A stretch of DNA of 64,000 nucleotides from Persicobacter sp. CCB-QB2 (GTDB lineage: Bacteria; Bacteroidota; Bacteroidia; Cytophagales; Cyclobacteriaceae). The notes beneath the pieces are model-generated. The model was not told the origin of the DNA, ran no database searches, and worked only from the letters and a program-made list of their open reading frames with translations. Position numbers and translations under genes: made by a program. Below are positions 8,026 through 16,537 of the stretch, in pieces; position 1 is the stretch's first letter; every line of letters starts with the position of its first letter. The DNA is taken from assembly GCF_001274635.1 (NCBI RefSeq), contig NZ_LBGV01000001.1:2294001-2358000 (forward strand), given 5' to 3'.

Positions 8026-9366
8026 TTAATCCAACCCTTTCTCGCTCACCAATTGGCCTTTTTCATAAGTTTCCACCTTCTTTAGGCTACCTCTGCGATT
8101 GTAGTACTTCCACTCTCCATACCGTACATCACCCCCGTACTGCCCTTCCCATTCTACTATTCCATTACGATGATAGGTAAAATACTTGCCATGTTTTTTC
8201 CCTCTGGAATAATTCGCCACGACGGTTAACTTTCCCGATGGAGAATATTCTTTGACAATGCCGGTCAAATTACCATGCGCATACTGTGCTTCTCGCTCCA
8301 GGTTGCCATTCGGATAATACAGGCGCACCATGCCATGAATACTTCCCTTATCATGCGGACGACTTTCTCTTAGCTGACCGTTTTGGGTATAGTAAAATTT
8401 CCAAACATCCACCGGCTGCTCATTATACCAGTGCTTTTCGGCCATTAAGGCTCCATTAATATCATATTCGCTCGATAATCGATCCTGCCCCTTATCCGAC
8501 ACGACAATCTTTTCCTGCAATTCCCCTGTTGGAAAATAGACCAGGTTTTCTCCGGAAAGTACGTTTTTACTATAATTAAATTTCTGCCAAAGCGCTCCAT
8601 CCTCATAATAACTCAGGACTTCACCCTCCAGCCTTCCGTTTTTATATGCACCCGTGCGGCGCAACTGACCGGACCGGTAATAATCCTTAAAAACTCCTGA
8701 TTTTTTTCCTTTTAAATGCTGATACTCCGTTTCCACCCCTCCTTCTTCATAAAAAGTACGATAGGAACCCGAAACATAACCGTTTACAAAAGTGGCCTCC
8801 GTTTCCGGCTTACCATTAGGGTAAAAGGTAATGGTCAGTCCATTGGGCTTACCATCTTTATAAGTCACCTCTTTTTTAGGCTTCCCATTATCGTAATAAT
8901 CTGTCACTTTCCCTTCAGGCTTACCGCCACTCAATCCCGTCTGATTGCGAATACGCCCATCCGCATAATAAGAAGTTACCTGATCCGATAAAGTATCTCC
9001 GGCAAATTTAGCTTCCTGAATAAGGGTTCCCTGCTCATTATATACTTTTACAAAACCCTCTTTTAAACCATTCTCAAAAGGAATTTCGCGCATAATATTG
9101 CCATCCGGATAGAAATCCACGAACAGGCCTTCTCTTTTACCATCATTGAACTCCCCCTTAGAGGCCAGCTGCCCATTCGGATGAAAAGATTTAAAAGTGC
9201 CCTGAATTCTACTGCTATCCTGATGAATTATTTGATAACGTGCTTTAACCTGGGTAAAGGCAGAATCATGATAAAAAACCACCTCAGAGAGGCTATCCAG
9301 GGATTGTCCGTTTGCTCCAAATGCACCGCACAGAGAAATTGAATAAAAAAGTAACTTAAACTTCAT
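8026..9366 (-). CDS. YwqK-like secreted protein with many MORN-type repeats
   Basis: A protein of 446 residues with a Sec signal peptide (MKFKLLFYSISLCGAFGANG, cleavage near residue 21). The rest is a tandem array of about 22-24-residue units with the pattern YYxxGxLxxxxxYxxGKxxGxxxxYY, for example YYDNGKPKKEVTYKDGKPNG and FYPNGKPETEATFVNGYVSG, roughly 16 units. This is the YwqK/MORN_2 family. Although databases label it a toxin-antitoxin antitoxin family, no toxin gene adjoins it here, and the signal peptide argues for an envelope or surface role. Function unknown. Confidence 0.8.
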   Translation of the reverse strand: MKFKLLFYSISLCGAFGANGQSLDSLSEVVFYHDSAFTQVKARYQIIHQDSSRIQGTFKSFHPNGQLASKGEFNDGKREGLFVDFYPDGNIMREIPFENGLKEGFVKVYNEQGTLIQEAKFAGDTLSDQVTSYYADGRIRNQTGLSGGKPEGKVTDYYDNGKPKKEVTYKDGKPNGLTITFYPNGKPETEATFVNGYVSGSYRTFYEEGGVETEYQHLKGKKSGVFKDYYRSGQLRRTGAYKNGRLEGEVLSYYEDGALWQKFNYSKNVLSGENLVYFPTGELQEKIVVSDKGQDRLSSEYDINGALMAEKHWYNEQPVDVWKFYYTQNGQLRESRPHDKGSIHGMVRLYYPNGNLEREAQYAHGNLTGIVKEYSPSGKLTVVANYSRGKKHGKYFTYHRNGIVEWEGQYGGDVRYGEWKYYNRRGSLKKVETYEKGQLVSEKGLD

Positions 9367-9668
9367 GCTGTAAATTTAAGATAAGAGTTTATGGATACAT
9401 CATCTTCCATGGCCAATTTTAGGATTGGAAAAGAGAATAATAAAAAAACCAGCCCGGAATTATTGTAATTAGCGCAAAAAAAGTCCTGCCTTCCATCGCC
9501 AAATAAGCCGGCATCCAACATGACATTTACCTAAAAATCAAAAATTCAGCTAGCAAACACCCTAATAATCCAATGTTATATAGACATAATTGATATTTAA
9601 ATCAAATTACCTGATAACAATCATAAAACAACATAAAACGCATCAACCTTCAATCCATTCCCCTTCCC
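9367..9668. other. Gene-free stretch before the small-RNA pair
   Basis: AT-rich sequence with no credible ORF, tRNA or obvious repeat. It presumably holds the promoter of the YwqK-like gene and any upstream elements of the first small RNA candidate. Confidence 0.5.
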
Positions 9669-9676
9669 TACATTTG
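9669..9676 (+). promoter_or_regulatory. Bacteroidota -7 box of the first small RNA
   Basis: TACATTTG matches the Bacteroidota -7 consensus TAnnTTTG exactly. I see no convincing -33 TTTG at the right distance. A start a few bases downstream (about 9682) would give a transcript of about 160 nt ending at the terminator at 9810-9838. Confidence 0.5.
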
Positions 9677-9682
9677 TATTGT

Positions 9683-9840
9683 TGTCAGTGGTCAACATCT
9701 TAGATGTTCGCATCATGTGACATTAAGTGGTTATTGTTTGTTTTATGGTTTTGTAATAAAGGAGTTGGGTTCTCCTTTATTGAGAATTTGTTTGATTGTT
9801 GATTGGATTCCCGGCTTTAATTAAGGCCGGGAGTTTTTCT
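9683..9840 (+). ncRNA. Candidate small RNA 1 of a tandem pair
   Basis: No protein gene fits here. The order is: a small hairpin (AACATC/GATGTT, 9694-9708); a GT-rich box at 9727-9753; a perfect 10-bp hairpin (AATAAAGGAG/CTCCTTTATT, 9755-9781); a linker GTTTGATTGTTGAT (9790-9803); and a strong intrinsic terminator (CCCGGC/GCCGGG, 9810-9831, then TTTTT). The GT-rich box recurs with one mismatch, and the linker recurs exactly, in the next element about 190 bases on, while the hairpin stems differ in sequence but keep their place. That pattern suggests duplicated structured RNAs. Family unknown; the 5' end is inferred from the TAnnTTTG box. Confidence 0.6.
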
Positions 9841-9896
9841 TCTCAAACAATCACTTTAAAATGCATTAAATTCTGACTAGTTCAGATTTATATATT

Positions 9897-10031
9897 CAAA
9901 TTGGTTTTTGACCAGTTTGTGGTTATTGTTTGTTTTAGGGTTTTGGAAAGGTGTAGAGGTACATCTTTCGGGTTTTAGTTTGATTGTTGATAAGCCTTTT
10001 GATGGAGACATCGAAAGGCTTTTTCTTTTTT
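9897..10031 (+). ncRNA. Candidate small RNA 2 of a tandem pair
   Basis: Same architecture as the preceding element: a 5' hairpin (CAAATTGGT/ACCAGTTTG, 9897-9919), the GT-rich box at 9919-9945 (26 of 27 positions identical to 9727-9753), a hairpin GAAAGGTGT/ACATCTTTC (9946-9969, one G-U pair), the identical linker GTTTGATTGTTGAT (9978-9991), and a terminator with a 13-bp stem capped by a GAGA tetraloop (9992-10021) and a T-rich tail. The possible promoter TATATTCA (9891-9898) is a poor -7 match, so the 5' end is uncertain; read-through from the first element is another possibility. A small ORF over this stretch crosses the terminator and looks spurious. Confidence 0.6.
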
Positions 10032-10236
10032 CAGGAAATCATCAGCCTAAGATGTTTAAACACCGAATCAAAATAATCCTAAAAACCACAAACCCCACTT
10101 ATAGTATCAGCCTTATTTTTACACAAAAAAACATCCGTTAAAATGGTAATCAACAATATTTTAAGTCGACACAGCTAAGAATCCACCTATTTTTATTCTT
10201 TTTTTAACATCCCTATTTTATTGAAATGGCACAAAT

Positions 10237-10271
10237 ATTGGATAGTTCAGTCGAACGAATATTTATCCAAT
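10237..10271 (+). promoter_or_regulatory. Hairpin enclosing the porin start codon
   Basis: ATTGGATA (10237-10244) is complementary to TATCCAAT (10264-10271), and GTTC/GAAC (10245-10248/10253-10256) extends it to a 12-bp helix with a 7-base bulge. The first two bases of the porin ATG (10270-10271) lie in the stem. If formed in the mRNA it would limit access to the start codon; it could instead be a DNA operator. Confidence 0.4.
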
Positions 10272-11457
10272 GAAAAAACCATTATTTATCGCGCTTTTAC
10301 TCCCTTTATTTTATTGTGGGATGGCATCAGCACAAGAAGCTGAGGTGCAGGAGGAAGAAATCATTTATTTCGAAGAAGAAGAAAAAGAAAGTAAAAATGC
10401 TTTGGCGAATGTATTTAAGCGCAGACATAATGGTTATATCTTAATGCAAAGTAGCTTCAATGTGAACAATGGCCCTGGCTTTGCCCAAGGCAGTAATTTT
10501 TCCATTAACCAGTTAAGGGTTCAATTAACAGGAGAAATTTTACCAGGATTGGAGTATGACGTCAGACAAAGACTCAACAGCAACAGTATAGCGGAGGAAA
10601 TCGATAACACCTCCCTGGCTACTGACTGGGCATATTTAACTTATACTTTCAAAAATAATGTATTTATCACCTTTGGTAAGCAATGGGCTGCCTATGGTGG
10701 ATATGAATTTGACGCCACCCCTACTGATATTTATGAATACTCTCAAATTCTGAACTGGAAAGAAGCATTCTTAACGGGTGTGAATGTAGGATACAGATGG
10801 CAGGCACAGGAGGTGAATTTCCAGCTTACCAACGCACATACTGAAAGCATTGAGAGTTTTTATGGAGAGTTACCTGAGGATTTCATAGCGGCCGAAAACC
10901 CAATGAATTATGCTTTCAACTGGAATGGTGATTTATTAAAAGGCTTATTCAGCACCAGGTGGTCATATGCTGTGACAAACGAAGGAAAAGAAGAGTACAC
11001 CAAATATTTGGCTTTGGGTACGAAGTTCAATCAACCCAAATGGCAGATTACGGTTGATTACCATAACTCCAAAGAAGATATCGACAGAACGGGCTTTGCG
11101 ACTTCCATCGTCAGAGACATGAATGATGGCGAATATGCCGCTTTGAGAGACACCCACTACAAGTCTACCCTGGCCAAAATTGACGTGCAGCCTTATAAAG
11201 GATGGAACCTTTTCTATCAATATTCACATGAAGATGTGTTTGCTCACGATACTTCATTAGGAGAAAATGCGGGTTGGTTAGAAACGGCAAACAGACACTA
11301 TTTCGGAGCAGAATACCAGCCATTTGAGGAACAGCCATTGAAACTATTTTGCACCTATTGGTCCAATACGGAAAAATACAATGACTACTTTGAAACCAGC
11401 CAAATCAACAATAATCGGATGATGATTGGTTTCATTTACAAATGGCAGTTTTATTAA
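10270..11457 (+). CDS. Porin, OprO/OprP-like outer-membrane beta barrel
   Basis: A protein of 395 residues with a signal peptide (MKKPLFIALLLPLFYCGMASAQ) and an acidic linker (EEEIIYFEEEEKESK), followed by alternating beta strands. Segments such as QLRVQLTGEILPGLEYDVRQRL, NNVFITFGKQWAAYGGYEFD and a final aromatic strand (MMIGFIYKWQFY) fit the phosphate-selective porin O/P type of 16-strand barrel. The substrate cannot be deduced. The stop codon TAA overlaps the first bases of a family A repeat. The 5' leader can fold over the start codon. Confidence 0.75.
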   Translation: MKKPLFIALLLPLFYCGMASAQEAEVQEEEIIYFEEEEKESKNALANVFKRRHNGYILMQSSFNVNNGPGFAQGSNFSINQLRVQLTGEILPGLEYDVRQRLNSNSIAEEIDNTSLATDWAYLTYTFKNNVFITFGKQWAAYGGYEFDATPTDIYEYSQILNWKEAFLTGVNVGYRWQAQEVNFQLTNAHTESIESFYGELPEDFIAAENPMNYAFNWNGDLLKGLFSTRWSYAVTNEGKEEYTKYLALGTKFNQPKWQITVDYHNSKEDIDRTGFATSIVRDMNDGEYAALRDTHYKSTLAKIDVQPYKGWNLFYQYSHEDVFAHDTSLGENAGWLETANRHYFGAEYQPFEEQPLKLFCTYWSNTEKYNDYFETSQINNNRMMIGFIYKWQFY

Positions 11458-11605
11458 GCCGGATTTTGAATAGCTGAGCCGAAATTTTCATGTTTAACCC
11501 CTCGTTTAGCTGCAGGGTGGGAAAAATGAAGAAATAGTCCCTGTTTCGAGTTTTTTTTCAAAAAAAGCAGCTGAACGAGGATTTAGCTTGAATAATCCGG
11601 GTTAA
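11454..11605. repeat. Intergenic repeat, family A copy 1
   Basis: This 152-bp element has imperfect terminal inverted repeats: TTAAGCCGGATTTTGAAT at the left and, reversed, TTAACCCGGATTATTCAA at the right. Inside is a second inverted repeat, CCTCGTTTAGCTGC against GCAGCTGAACGAGG. Its reverse complement aligns along its length with 17609-17688. The left TTAA includes the porin stop codon. No ORF. From 11606 to the aspA start I see only the aspA -7 box. Confidence 0.65.
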
Positions 11606-11773
11606 TTTTTCTCCCTAAAAAAATTCATAATTTTTTTGGGCTTCCGCTTTCTTCTAATCCAATTTTCCCCGCTTTTATTACATCTATTCAAAGGATCAGG
11701 ATTTTTATTGCAAATATCCATTTCCAGCCAATTTAACGCCATTTGGTACATAGGAAATCGATATAAATCCCTT

Positions 11774-11781
11774 TACATTTG
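11774..11781 (+). promoter_or_regulatory. -7 promoter box of aspA
   Basis: TACATTTG is an exact TAnnTTTG match 40 bases before the aspA ATG. It also argues against a TTG start at 11779, which lies inside this box. Confidence 0.5.
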
Positions 11782-11820
11782 ACCGGAAAAAAAACGCAAA
11801 TTCCTGAAATACGCACTGAA

Positions 11821-13246
11821 ATGGAATACAGAGTAGAACATGATCTGTTGGGTGACAAGAACGTACCTGCAGATGCTTATTATGGCATTCAAACCTTACG
11901 CGCGATTGAGAACTTTAACATCTCCGGCGTAAAAGCCAATATGTTCCCTTTATATATCAAGGCATTAGCAGCCGTAAAAATGGCGGCCGCAAAAGCCAAT
12001 TATAATTTAGGTTTACTACCCAAAAACATCAAGGAAGGGATTGTAGCAGCCTGTGAGGAAATCATGGAAGGCCAGCACAATGAGCAATTCCCGATCGACC
12101 TGATTCAGGGGGAGCCGGAACCTCCACCAATATGAACATCAATGAGGTGGTGGCCAACCGTGCGCTGGAAATCATGGGACACCAAAAGGGGGAGTATCAG
12201 TATTGCCATCCGAACAACCATGTGAATATGGCGCAATCCACCAATGACGCCTTCCCTACTTCCATCAACATTGCCCTTTCCTGGATGAATGAGGAGTTGG
12301 TGAAAGAACTGAAATGCATGGTGGCTTCTTTCCGACAGAAAGGAGAGGAGTTTAAGCATATCATCAAAATGGGCCGCACCCAGCTTCAGGATGCTGTTCC
12401 GATGACGCTTGGTCAGGAATTTGAGGCTTTTGCTGCTACATTGGAGGAAGAGATCGACCGCCTGAATACCAATGCGAATCTATTCCATGAAATTAACATG
12501 GGCGCTACTGCTATTGGTACCGGTATTAATGCCGACCCGGAATATCCGGCAAAGGTCACCAAGCATTTGAGAGATATCACCGGACTTGCATTGGTAAAAG
12601 CCTCCAACTTTATTGAAGCCACACCAGATACCGGAGCTTTCGTAATTTACTCCGGAACCATTAAGCGTTTGGGGTAAAGCTATCGAAAATCTGTAATGAT
12701 TTGAGATTACTTTCTTCCGGACCAAGAACCGGCCTAAATGAAATCAACCTTCCGCCGATGCAGCCTGGTTCCTCAATTATGCCGGGAAAAGTGAACCCGG
12801 TAATTCCGGAGGTAGTCAACCAAATCTGTTTCATTGTTTTTGGAAATGACCTGACCATCACCTTCGCCGCTGAGGCCGGCCAATTACAGTTGAATGTGAT
12901 GGAGCCTGTGATTGTCAGAAGCCTTTTCGAAAACATTCAGATGTTGCGCAGGGGAATGAAGTCGTTGCGCGTTAACTGTGTAGATGACATCACCGCCAAT
13001 GAAGACCACTGTAGAGATATGGTGCTGAATTCCATAGGTATTGTTACCGCACTGAACCCGATTTTGGGTTATGAAATTTCTTCGGCTTTAGCCAAAGAAG
13101 CTTTAGCTACCAATGGCAGCATTTACCAAATGGTATTGGACAAAGAACTTATTCCAAAAGACGAGTTAGACCGTATTCTTTCACCAGAGAATATGGTGAC
13201 ACCACATAAGCTTGACCGTATCGGTAAAGAAAATAACGACAAATAA
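11821..13246 (+). CDS. aspA: Aspartate ammonia-lyase, reading frame broken twice
   Basis: Converts aspartate to fumarate and ammonia. Homology continues through three frames: 11821-12112 (MEYRVEHDLLGDKNVPADAY), 12113-12674 (NEVVANRALEIMG, HVNMAQSTNDAFPTSINIAL, KMGRTQLQDAVPMTLGQEF) and 12675-13246 (SGPRTGLNEINLPPMQPGSS, signature MPGKVNPVIPEVVNQ). One extra G in the five-G run at 12108-12112 and one in the four-G run at 12671-12674 restores a 475-residue enzyme, the normal length, with ordinary sequence across both joins (GGAGTSTNMN; KRL-VKLSKICND). No active-site loss is seen. The breaks are more likely sequencing error than true decay. The ATG at 11821 is preferred to the upstream TTG, which lies in the promoter box. 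Confidence 0.9.
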
Positions 13247-13283
13247 AAAAATCCCCGCTGCAGCAATGTAGCGGGGATTTTTT
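13245..13283. terminator. Bidirectional terminator between aspA and a convergent gene
   Basis: A perfect 14-bp stem, AAAAAATCCCCGCT (13245-13258) with AGCGGGGATTTTTT (13270-13283), has A and T runs on both sides and lies between two converging genes. Confidence 0.85.
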
Positions 13284-13302
13284 ATAAATGCCAAAATATA
13301 TC

Positions 13303-13776
13303 TTACTCAGGTAACTGTACCGGAACCGGCATGCTTTTCTTAAAGATATAACGGGTAATAAAAAGCCCTTTTCCATCTCCTTTTCCGGCGTCAGATTCCA
13401 CGCCTGAAGTCACAAAAGCCAATTCCCAACCCTCTTCCACCAAGGCATTGATCTTGGAAGAAATCACCATATCATTCGAGGCGATATTACTAAAATTGAT
13501 CCCTGCAGCGGAATAAAAGTTCAACAGCTTGGTCTCCTCCAGTTCGGTTGTCTTCAATTCCTTACGGGAAGTTTCATTCTTCTCTCCCTTGGAGCGATCC
13601 GTAGTATAATTAGCATAATCTTTCTCTCCCTGCGCATCAATGATTCTGGAACGCCCAATCCCCATAGGCACGACTGACTCTACGGAGGTCACTACTTTGT
13701 ATTGCGTTTGAGCAGATACCTCCAAAGAAAAAACGGACATCAATCCCACCATCAAAATAAAAACGAAATACTTCAT
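13303..13776 (-). CDS. Conserved-type secreted protein of unknown function
   Basis: Not recognised as a named family. The 157 residues start with a clear signal peptide (MKYFVFILMVGLMSVFSLEVSAQT); the ATG at 13776 is chosen because the upstream in-frame extension lacks signal character. The mature part has a strand-rich beginning (YKVVTSVESVVPMGIGRSRI), a Lys/Glu/Thr-rich middle, then LLNFYSAAGINFSNI and a segment EEGWELAFVTSGVES that resembles the DUF4177-like 'GWEL' fold, ending FITRYIFKK. Probably periplasmic. It is convergent with aspA and downstream of lysC in the same direction. Confidence 0.6.
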   Translation of the reverse strand: MKYFVFILMVGLMSVFSLEVSAQTQYKVVTSVESVVPMGIGRSRIIDAQGEKDYANYTTDRSKGEKNETSRKELKTTELEETKLLNFYSAAGINFSNIASNDMVISSKINALVEEGWELAFVTSGVESDAGKGDGKGLFITRYIFKKSMPVPVQLPE

Positions 13777-13911
13777 CTTTTTACAGTTTTTAGTTCGATC
13801 TATATGTTGAAATAATAATGCCAAAATGATTTCCACACCTACTCCCCGGTACTGCAAAACAACCAACAAATACTGCAATATGCTGATGCAGGATATTTTC
13901 TACAAAAAACC

Positions 13912-15171
13912 TCAATCCAGCTGCCTCACCAACAGCTGAAAGACGGAACGGGATTTTTGCTCTGCAATAATTTCATGCGCAGCAGCATACTCCTCCACCA
14001 GTGGAATGGTATAGTTTCGTAGGGTAATCAGCTGCAAATCCTCCTGAAAAGTGATGATAAACTGATCCTCCAGGGCTTCCTTCACTTCCTGGATTTTCTC
14101 CAGACGGTTATCAAAACATACCGTAAGGCTCAAAGCCGTATTTTGCAGCATATTAAGCTTAATATTGAACCGATTCAACAGGTGGAATATAAGCGACAGG
14201 TTTTCCTCATTCAAAAAGGCCAAATCTCTCACCTTAAAGGTCATCATCACCTGATTATCCTTGAAAATAATATTGGGCAGTGGCGCTGTTTTCAGGCCAC
14301 GATGAATCCGGGTTCCCTCATCTTCGGGATGCTCAAAGGATTTCACCAATAAGGGAATTTCTTTATCCGCCAATGGTTTTATCGTCTTGGGGTGAATCAC
14401 CGAAGCCCCATAAAAGGTCATTTCCGCAGCTTCGTAATAGGAAATCTCCTCAAATTTCACCGTATTCGCCACCCGCTTGGGGTCTGCATTAAGGATTCCC
14501 GGCACATCTTTCCAAATCGTCGCCGATTCCGCATCCAGGGCATTGGCAAATATGGCGGCACTAAAATCCGATCCCTCTCTTGCCAAGGTGGTCGTTTCTC
14601 CGCTAATGGTGGATCCTATAAAGCCCTGCGTCAGGACCATCCCTTCTTCCAAAAGCATAGGAACATCCATTTTAATTCTTTGAGTGGTCATATCCCAGGA
14701 AATCCATGCCTCCCGAAACCGCTCATCAGTTTTAATTACCGAGCGTGCATCCAACCATTTACACGCAATCCCCCGAGTATTGATATAGTGAGCAATAATC
14801 GTGGAACTTAAAATTTCCCCAAAAGACACCACCGCATCATACATGGCATTAAAGTCTTCCCATGCTGTCTGTAAAATTTCCTCCAATTGGAAGTAAAGGG
14901 TGTCCACCACCGCAAAAACCTCATGTTCCGGATCCGCGAAAAGATTCGCCATCATCTCATCATGAAACATTTTTCGCTTTTCCCACTCGGTTTTCCAATC
15001 CCCTTTTTCCCAGGCAGCAGCCTGCACCAGCTCCAAAGCATTAGTGGTTTTTCCCATAGCCGAAACCACCACCAAAAGAGGCTCCTGATGGTAATTTTCA
15101 ATGATATCAACCATATTCCGGACAGCTTTGGCATCCTTAATGGAAGCCCCTCCAAATTTGAAAACTTTCAT
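13912..15171 (-). CDS. lysC: Aspartate kinase
   Basis: Phosphorylates aspartate, the first step to lysine, threonine and methionine. The 419 residues are monofunctional. The N terminus MKVFKFGGASIKDA carries the KFGG motif, followed by VVVSAMGKTTNAL, the TTTLAREGSDFSAA catalytic segment and IWKDVPGILNADPK. An ACT region follows from about residue 320 (MTFKVRDLAFLNEENLSLIF). No homoserine dehydrogenase domain is attached. The neighbouring aspA also uses aspartate, but the two genes converge on different strands and are not an operon. Confidence 0.92.
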   Translation of the reverse strand: MKVFKFGGASIKDAKAVRNMVDIIENYHQEPLLVVVSAMGKTTNALELVQAAAWEKGDWKTEWEKRKMFHDEMMANLFADPEHEVFAVVDTLYFQLEEILQTAWEDFNAMYDAVVSFGEILSSTIIAHYINTRGIACKWLDARSVIKTDERFREAWISWDMTTQRIKMDVPMLLEEGMVLTQGFIGSTISGETTTLAREGSDFSAAIFANALDAESATIWKDVPGILNADPKRVANTVKFEEISYYEAAEMTFYGASVIHPKTIKPLADKEIPLLVKSFEHPEDEGTRIHRGLKTAPLPNIIFKDNQVMMTFKVRDLAFLNEENLSLIFHLLNRFNIKLNMLQNTALSLTVCFDNRLEKIQEVKEALEDQFIITFQEDLQLITLRNYTIPLVEEYAAAHEIIAEQKSRSVFQLLVRQLD

Positions 15172-15422
15172 GGCTAGACTTTTATAATAATTTTTAATAT
15201 GTTCAAGGGAGTTTTTGCAGGTTAAAGACCACCTTAGGTGTACATACTTTAATGCAAAAAATTTGTTATATTATTAATACATCAATGCGTATAACGTCGC
15301 AAATTTAACAAGCTAAATCGAACGTCAAATATAAACTATCAGGAAATCAGGATTCAACACCTTTGCATTGTAATCAACCCCAAACGTAAATAATAACCAT
15401 TCATCATTTAAAGCTAAACCAA

Positions 15423-16427
15423 ATGGCATTTAAAAAACTAAACCTGCAAATAGGTGTTCCCCTCGATCGGTTTATTAAGAAAAAACAAGATGATTTCCCC
15501 TACGCTACCGGGGAACTCTCCCAATTGCTCCGTGACATTGCCCTGGCCGGAAAAATCGTGAATATGGCAATCGGCAAGTCCGGCTTACTGGGCATTGAAG
15601 GGGCCATGGGCAAAGAAAATGTGCAGGGAGAAGAGCAGCAGAAACTGGACATCATTGCCAATCAACGCTTTATTCGCGCACTCAAACATGGCGGTGAGGT
15701 TTCGGCCATCATCTCAGAAGAAGAAGCCGGTGTGATTGAGTTCAATAATCCGGACGGAAAATATGTAGTGGCCATTGACCCGCTGGATGGCTCCTCCAAT
15801 ATTGATGTCAATGTTTCTATCGGAACTATTTTCTCCATCTATCGCCGAATCTCCCCCCAGGGATCGGAGATTACCATGGATGATGTGCTGCAAAAAGGAG
15901 ATAATCAGGTGGCGGCCGGCTATTTATTGTATGGCTCTTCCTCCATGCTGGTGTTTACCACAGGAGCAGGCGTATTCGGCTTTACTTATGAACCTTCTTT
16001 AGGGGAATATTTCCTATCCCACAATAACATTGAGACGCCTGAGGACGGCAGCTATTTTTCTGTAAATGAAGGCTCCTTCTTCAGCTTCGAGGAGGGTGTT
16101 CAGGAATACATCAATGAATGCAAGCATTCCGGTGTTTCGGCCAGATATATTGGCTCCTTAGTGGCCGATTTCCATCGAAATCTGCTGAAAGGAGGCATTT
16201 ATATGTATCCGGCTACCTCCAAATATCCCAATGGAAAACTTCGCCTATGCTATGAGTGCAATGCTTTGGCATTCCTGATAGAACAGGCCGGAGGAAAAGC
16301 TACAGACGGTCATCAGCGAATTTTAGAAATTCAACCTACAGATCTGCACCAAAGGACGCCTTTGTTTATTGGCTCTCCCGTAATGGTTGAAACTGCCACG
16401 GAAAAACTCACCAAAATGGCTGACTAA
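15423..16427 (+). CDS. fbp: Class 1 fructose-1,6-bisphosphatase
   Basis: Gluconeogenic hydrolysis of fructose-1,6-bisphosphate. The 334 residues match the type I family, with metal-binding IISEEEAG, the signature [20 protein letters not shown], the substrate loop region [20 protein letters not shown] and [20 protein letters not shown] near the C terminus. A CACCTTTG sequence about 60 bases upstream is a near match to the -7 box. A terminator follows at once. Confidence 0.96.
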   Translation: MAFKKLNLQIGVPLDRFIKKKQDDFPYATGELSQLLRDIALAGKIVNMAIGKSGLLGIEGAMGKENVQGEEQQKLDIIANQRFIRALKHGGEVSAIISEEEAGVIEFNNPDGKYVVAIDPLDGSSNIDVNVSIGTIFSIYRRISPQGSEITMDDVLQKGDNQVAAGYLLYGSSSMLVFTTGAGVFGFTYEPSLGEYFLSHNNIETPEDGSYFSVNEGSFFSFEEGVQEYINECKHSGVSARYIGSLVADFHRNLLKGGIYMYPATSKYPNGKLRLCYECNALAFLIEQAGGKATDGHQRILEIQPTDLHQRTPLFIGSPVMVETATEKLTKMAD

Positions 16428-16444
16428 AATACTCTACAAAAAAG

Positions 16445-16479
16445 CAAAAGCATCCATATTTTTGGGTGCTTTTGTTTTT
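16445..16479 (+). terminator. Intrinsic terminator after fbp
   Basis: An 11-bp stem, CAAAAGCATCC (16445-16455) with GGGTGCTTTTG (16464-16474), is followed by TTTTT. It makes an upstream start (16466) for the next gene unlikely. Confidence 0.8.
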
Positions 16480-16537
16480 CCTGCAACAAGGTAGAAAAAG
16501 CTTTTCCCTAAATTTCTATCCTAAAACGAAAAACACC

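Noticed and set aside
8026..9366. Toxin-antitoxin system suggested by the YwqK family name
   Set aside because: No toxin gene adjoins it, the protein has a signal peptide and its many repeats are of the MORN_2 type; the antitoxin label is not supported.
8026..9366. CRISPR-like periodicity in the repeat gene
   Set aside because: The repeats are protein-level, diverged in DNA, and in one open reading frame; there are no spacers or cas genes.
9908..10141. 77-residue frame over the second small RNA candidate
   Set aside because: It starts at the conserved box, runs through a strong terminator and has no recognisable domain or signal; the repeated RNA structure explains the sequence better.
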